64,000 nt of DNA from Collimonas fungivorans (GTDB lineage Bacteria > Pseudomonadota > Gammaproteobacteria > Burkholderiales > Burkholderiaceae_D). Positions within the stretch are counted from its first letter, which is position 1; each line of letters starts with the position of its first letter. Under the pieces are notes generated by a model. That model made no database searches. It was not told where the DNA came from and saw nothing but the letters and a program-made list of their open reading frames with translations. The DNA is taken from contig NZ_CP013232.1 in the NCBI RefSeq assembly GCF_001584145.1, forward strand, positions 4,464,001 to 4,528,000, read 5' to 3'. The translations under genes and the position numbers were made by a program. Below, one piece after another: positions 62,163 through 64,000 of the stretch.

Positions 62163-62810
62163 TTATTTGATGCGGCAGCTCAGCAGCCAGTAATATTCCA
62201 GCCGCAAGATGCGCAGTTCGCGCGTGATAGGCGCCAGCTTCTTGCGCAGGCCGCTGTCGGTAGGGAAGTTCTTCATGACTTCGTAGCGTTCGCCGTTAGG
62301 CAAGGTGCGGAACTGGTAGGTGTTGCCTTCGGCATCGGTGCGGGCGATCGGCGTGCTCTGTTCTTCGACGTAGCCGTTGTCTATCATCACCAGCAAAATG
62401 TCCTTGCCCAGCTTCTCGCGCAGCTGCGCGATGAAACGCACCTGGTCCTGGCGCCCTACATGCGACCACCAGAATCCCAGGAAGCAGGCGGTGAACGGCC
62501 GCTCCGGCTGGAAGGTGTTGATGTCGGCCAGCGCAAAAGTCGCCTTGCCGGCCGGCAGTTTCTTGGTTTTCGCCAGTGCGATCATTTCCGGATTGATGTC
62601 GGTGGCGTAGACCGATTTTGCCGAAGCGGCGATCTGTTCGGTCCAAAAACCGGTGCCGCAAGCCAGCTCCAGCACATCGTGGCCTTCCATCAGCTCCTGC
62701 ACCCGCACTTGCAGGGTCAGCAGCTCATCCTGGCGCTCCGGGCGCTGGTAAATCTCTTCGTAAGTCGAAGCACGTTTGGCGTAATAAGCCACCATATCTG
62801 TATTAATCAT
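62163..62810 (-). CDS. Class I SAM-dependent methyltransferase
   Basis: A 215-residue methyltransferase: motif I is DVLELACGTGFWTEQIA, then VYATDINPEMIALAKTKK, FALADINTFQPERPFTACFLGFWWSHV. The Trp/Phe-rich post-motif resembles small-molecule methyltransferases. It overlaps the ClC gene by four bases (ATGA), so it is translationally coupled; a longer frame running into that gene is an artefact. Substrate unknown. Confidence 0.87.
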   Translation of the reverse strand: MINTDMVAYYAKRASTYEEIYQRPERQDELLTLQVRVQELMEGHDVLELACGTGFWTEQIAASAKSVYATDINPEMIALAKTKKLPAGKATFALADINTFQPERPFTACFLGFWWSHVGRQDQVRFIAQLREKLGKDILLVMIDNGYVEEQSTPIARTDAEGNTYQFRTLPNGERYEVMKNFPTDSGLRKKLAPITRELRILRLEYYWLLSCRIK

Positions 62811-64000
62811 TTTCCCGACTCGTTTTCTAATTGCTTGACTTCTGGTTTTTCCAAATTGACGAGCGCTGCATCGGCAGCAACCCGATAGCGCTCTGACAGC
62901 GCATCGTACAGCGGCGGCACAAACAGCCGCGACACCCGGCTGGCGATCAAGGCCGTCGCCATCAGGGAGATCACCAGCGCATGGCCGTTGATCATTTCCA
63001 TCACGATCACGAACGCGGTGATCGGCGACTGCGTGACCGCCGCCAGGTAACCCACCATCGCCAGCGCAATCAGCATCGGCAGCGAAGTATGGCTGAACAC
63101 CTGGTGCAGCAAGTTGCCGAAACCGGCGCCTATCGACAGCGACGGTGCAAAAATCCCACCGGGAATGCCCGGCAGGTAGGACGACACCATCGACGCCATT
63201 TTCAGGAAGGGATAAAACACCGACAAGTGCTGCTGCCCTTCCAGCACACCCTTGGCCTCGACATAACCGCTGCCGAAAGTAGCGCCGCCGGCAATCACGC
63301 CGATCACCGCCACCAGCAAGCCGCACAGCGCGCCGAACGCGATCGGGCGGGTGCTGCGCAATTCCTGGATCCGGACCGGGATCCAGCGCTTGGTATTCAG
63401 CAGCAGCCAGCCGAACATGCCGCCGGCGACGCCGGTCAAGATGCCGGTCACCAGCACCGCAAGCGCCACCATGTTGGTCAGCGCGCTGTCGATCTGTATC
63501 GTGCCGAAATAGGTGTAGTTGCCATTCAAACCCAGCGCCACCGCACCGGCAAAAATGATCACGGTGATCACCACCCCGCTGGCGCGGTGTTCGAAGCTGC
63601 GCGTCAGTTCTTCGATCGCAAACACGATCCCGGCCAGCGGCGTGTTAAAGGCCGCCGACAAACCGGCCGCCGCCCCCGCCAGTATCAAACGCCGCTCCAA
63701 TGCCGCGCTGGCGCGCGGATAGAAGCGCCGCAGGTTGAACATCAGGGCGGCGCCGACCTGCACCGTAGGGCCTTCGCGGCCGATGGTGAAACCGCCCAGG
63801 ATGCCGACAAAGGAAATACCGATCTTGCCTGCCAATATCTTCAGCGACAGCAGCGATTCGCCGCGCTTGCTGGTGTCCTCTTCCAGCGTCGCGATCACTT
63901 GCGGAATGCCGCTGCCTTCGGAACCGGGAAAATAACGGCGCGTGGCCCATACACACAAGGCGCCGATCGCCGGCGTGATAAACAACGGTAGCCAGAAGTG
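62807..64000 (-). CDS. ClC-type chloride channel/antiporter (5' end beyond window)
   Basis: The gene is open at the right window edge; 397 codons are present, reading HFWLPLFITPAIGA at the edge, so the N-terminus lies outside. Selectivity-filter motifs are GSGIPQV, GREGPTVQVGAA (with the gating Glu) and GIPGGIFAPSLSIGAGFG; FAIEELTRSFE holds the proton-path Glu typical of H+/Cl- exchangers. About ten TM segments remain. A short hydrophilic tail follows the last helix; no CBS domain. Confidence 0.92.
   Translation of the reverse strand, partial: HFWLPLFITPAIGALCVWATRRYFPGSEGSGIPQVIATLEEDTSKRGESLLSLKILAGKIGISFVGILGGFTIGREGPTVQVGAALMFNLRRFYPRASAALERRLILAGAAAGLSAAFNTPLAGIVFAIEELTRSFEHRASGVVITVIIFAGAVALGLNGNYTYFGTIQIDSALTNMVALAVLVTGILTGVAGGMFGWLLLNTKRWIPVRIQELRSTRPIAFGALCGLLVAVIGVIAGGATFGSGYVEAKGVLEGQQHLSVFYPFLKMASMVSSYLPGIPGGIFAPSLSIGAGFGNLLHQVFSHTSLPMLIALAMVGYLAAVTQSPITAFVIVMEMINGHALVISLMATALIASRVSRLFVPPLYDALSERYRVAADAALVNLEKPEVKQLENESGK

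Noticed and set aside
62163..63326. 387-codon frame that would fuse the methyltransferase to an upstream segment
   Set aside because: The extra N-terminus lies within the ClC-type channel gene in another frame; the ATGA overlap at 62807-62810 gives the real start.

Overview
The window is about 64 kb of GC-rich, gene-dense chromosome. It looks like a betaproteobacterium of the Burkholderiales, most likely Oxalobacteraceae (a Collimonas- or Janthinobacterium-like soil organism). That is an inference from gene content (DUF3460-scpA-panC, rluB with a long basic Ala/Pro-rich extension, lipase plus foldase, PuuD-type urate oxidation) and codon usage; no rRNA is present to confirm it.

Layout. 1-2.3 kb: rluB (cut by the window edge) and scpB. 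2.7-15.7 kb: a purine/urate catabolic region with hiuH, puuE, a porin, a class II aldolase-like gene, a tautomerase, an aromatic amino acid/histidine ammonia-lyase, puuD, a LysR regulator, an NCS2 permease, a uraD-allC fusion and an 8-oxoguanine/guanine deaminase-like gene. 15.8-21.3 kb: a lipase-foldase-thiolase-FabG operon facing a TetR regulator across two near-identical palindromic operators. 21.4-29.1 kb: pyk, ttuD, glxR, hyi and gcl with a divergent LysR regulator. This is the glycerate pathway, which takes the glyoxylate released by purine breakdown to pyruvate. 29.2-30.2 kb: two small envelope proteins. 30.5-35.6 kb: a previously un-called 52-residue double-glycine peptide gene, followed by an HlyD adaptor, a C39-peptidase ABC exporter and a TolC-type channel, i.e. 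a complete class II microcin-like system. 35.6-45.2 kb: housekeeping genes (two tRNA-Glu, tRNA-Ala, gltX, mrp, metG, scpA, panC and others). 45.3-50.2 kb: cobalamin uptake (btuF, btuD, btuC, btuB) with a cobalamin riboswitch ahead of btuB. 50.3-52.7 kb: an HPP-CBS membrane protein and an ABC substrate-binding protein. 52.9-59.8 kb: a GntR-controlled L-threonate/D-erythronate operon (ltnD, otnK, otnC, an MFS transporter, otnI, denD). 59.9-64 kb: an MscS-type channel, a methyltransferase and a ClC-type channel cut by the window end.

Two genes, glxR and the TetR regulator, are each broken by a single missing base in a homopolymer (G and A runs). This points to homopolymer undercalls in the sequence or, less likely, to real slippage sites. 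The most interesting element is the microcin-like locus. Its predicted mature peptide is 35 residues, has no acidic residues, carries two cysteines, is aromatic at the N-terminus and Pro-rich at the C-terminus. A terminator-like hairpin separates it from its exporter genes, and no immunity gene is visible.
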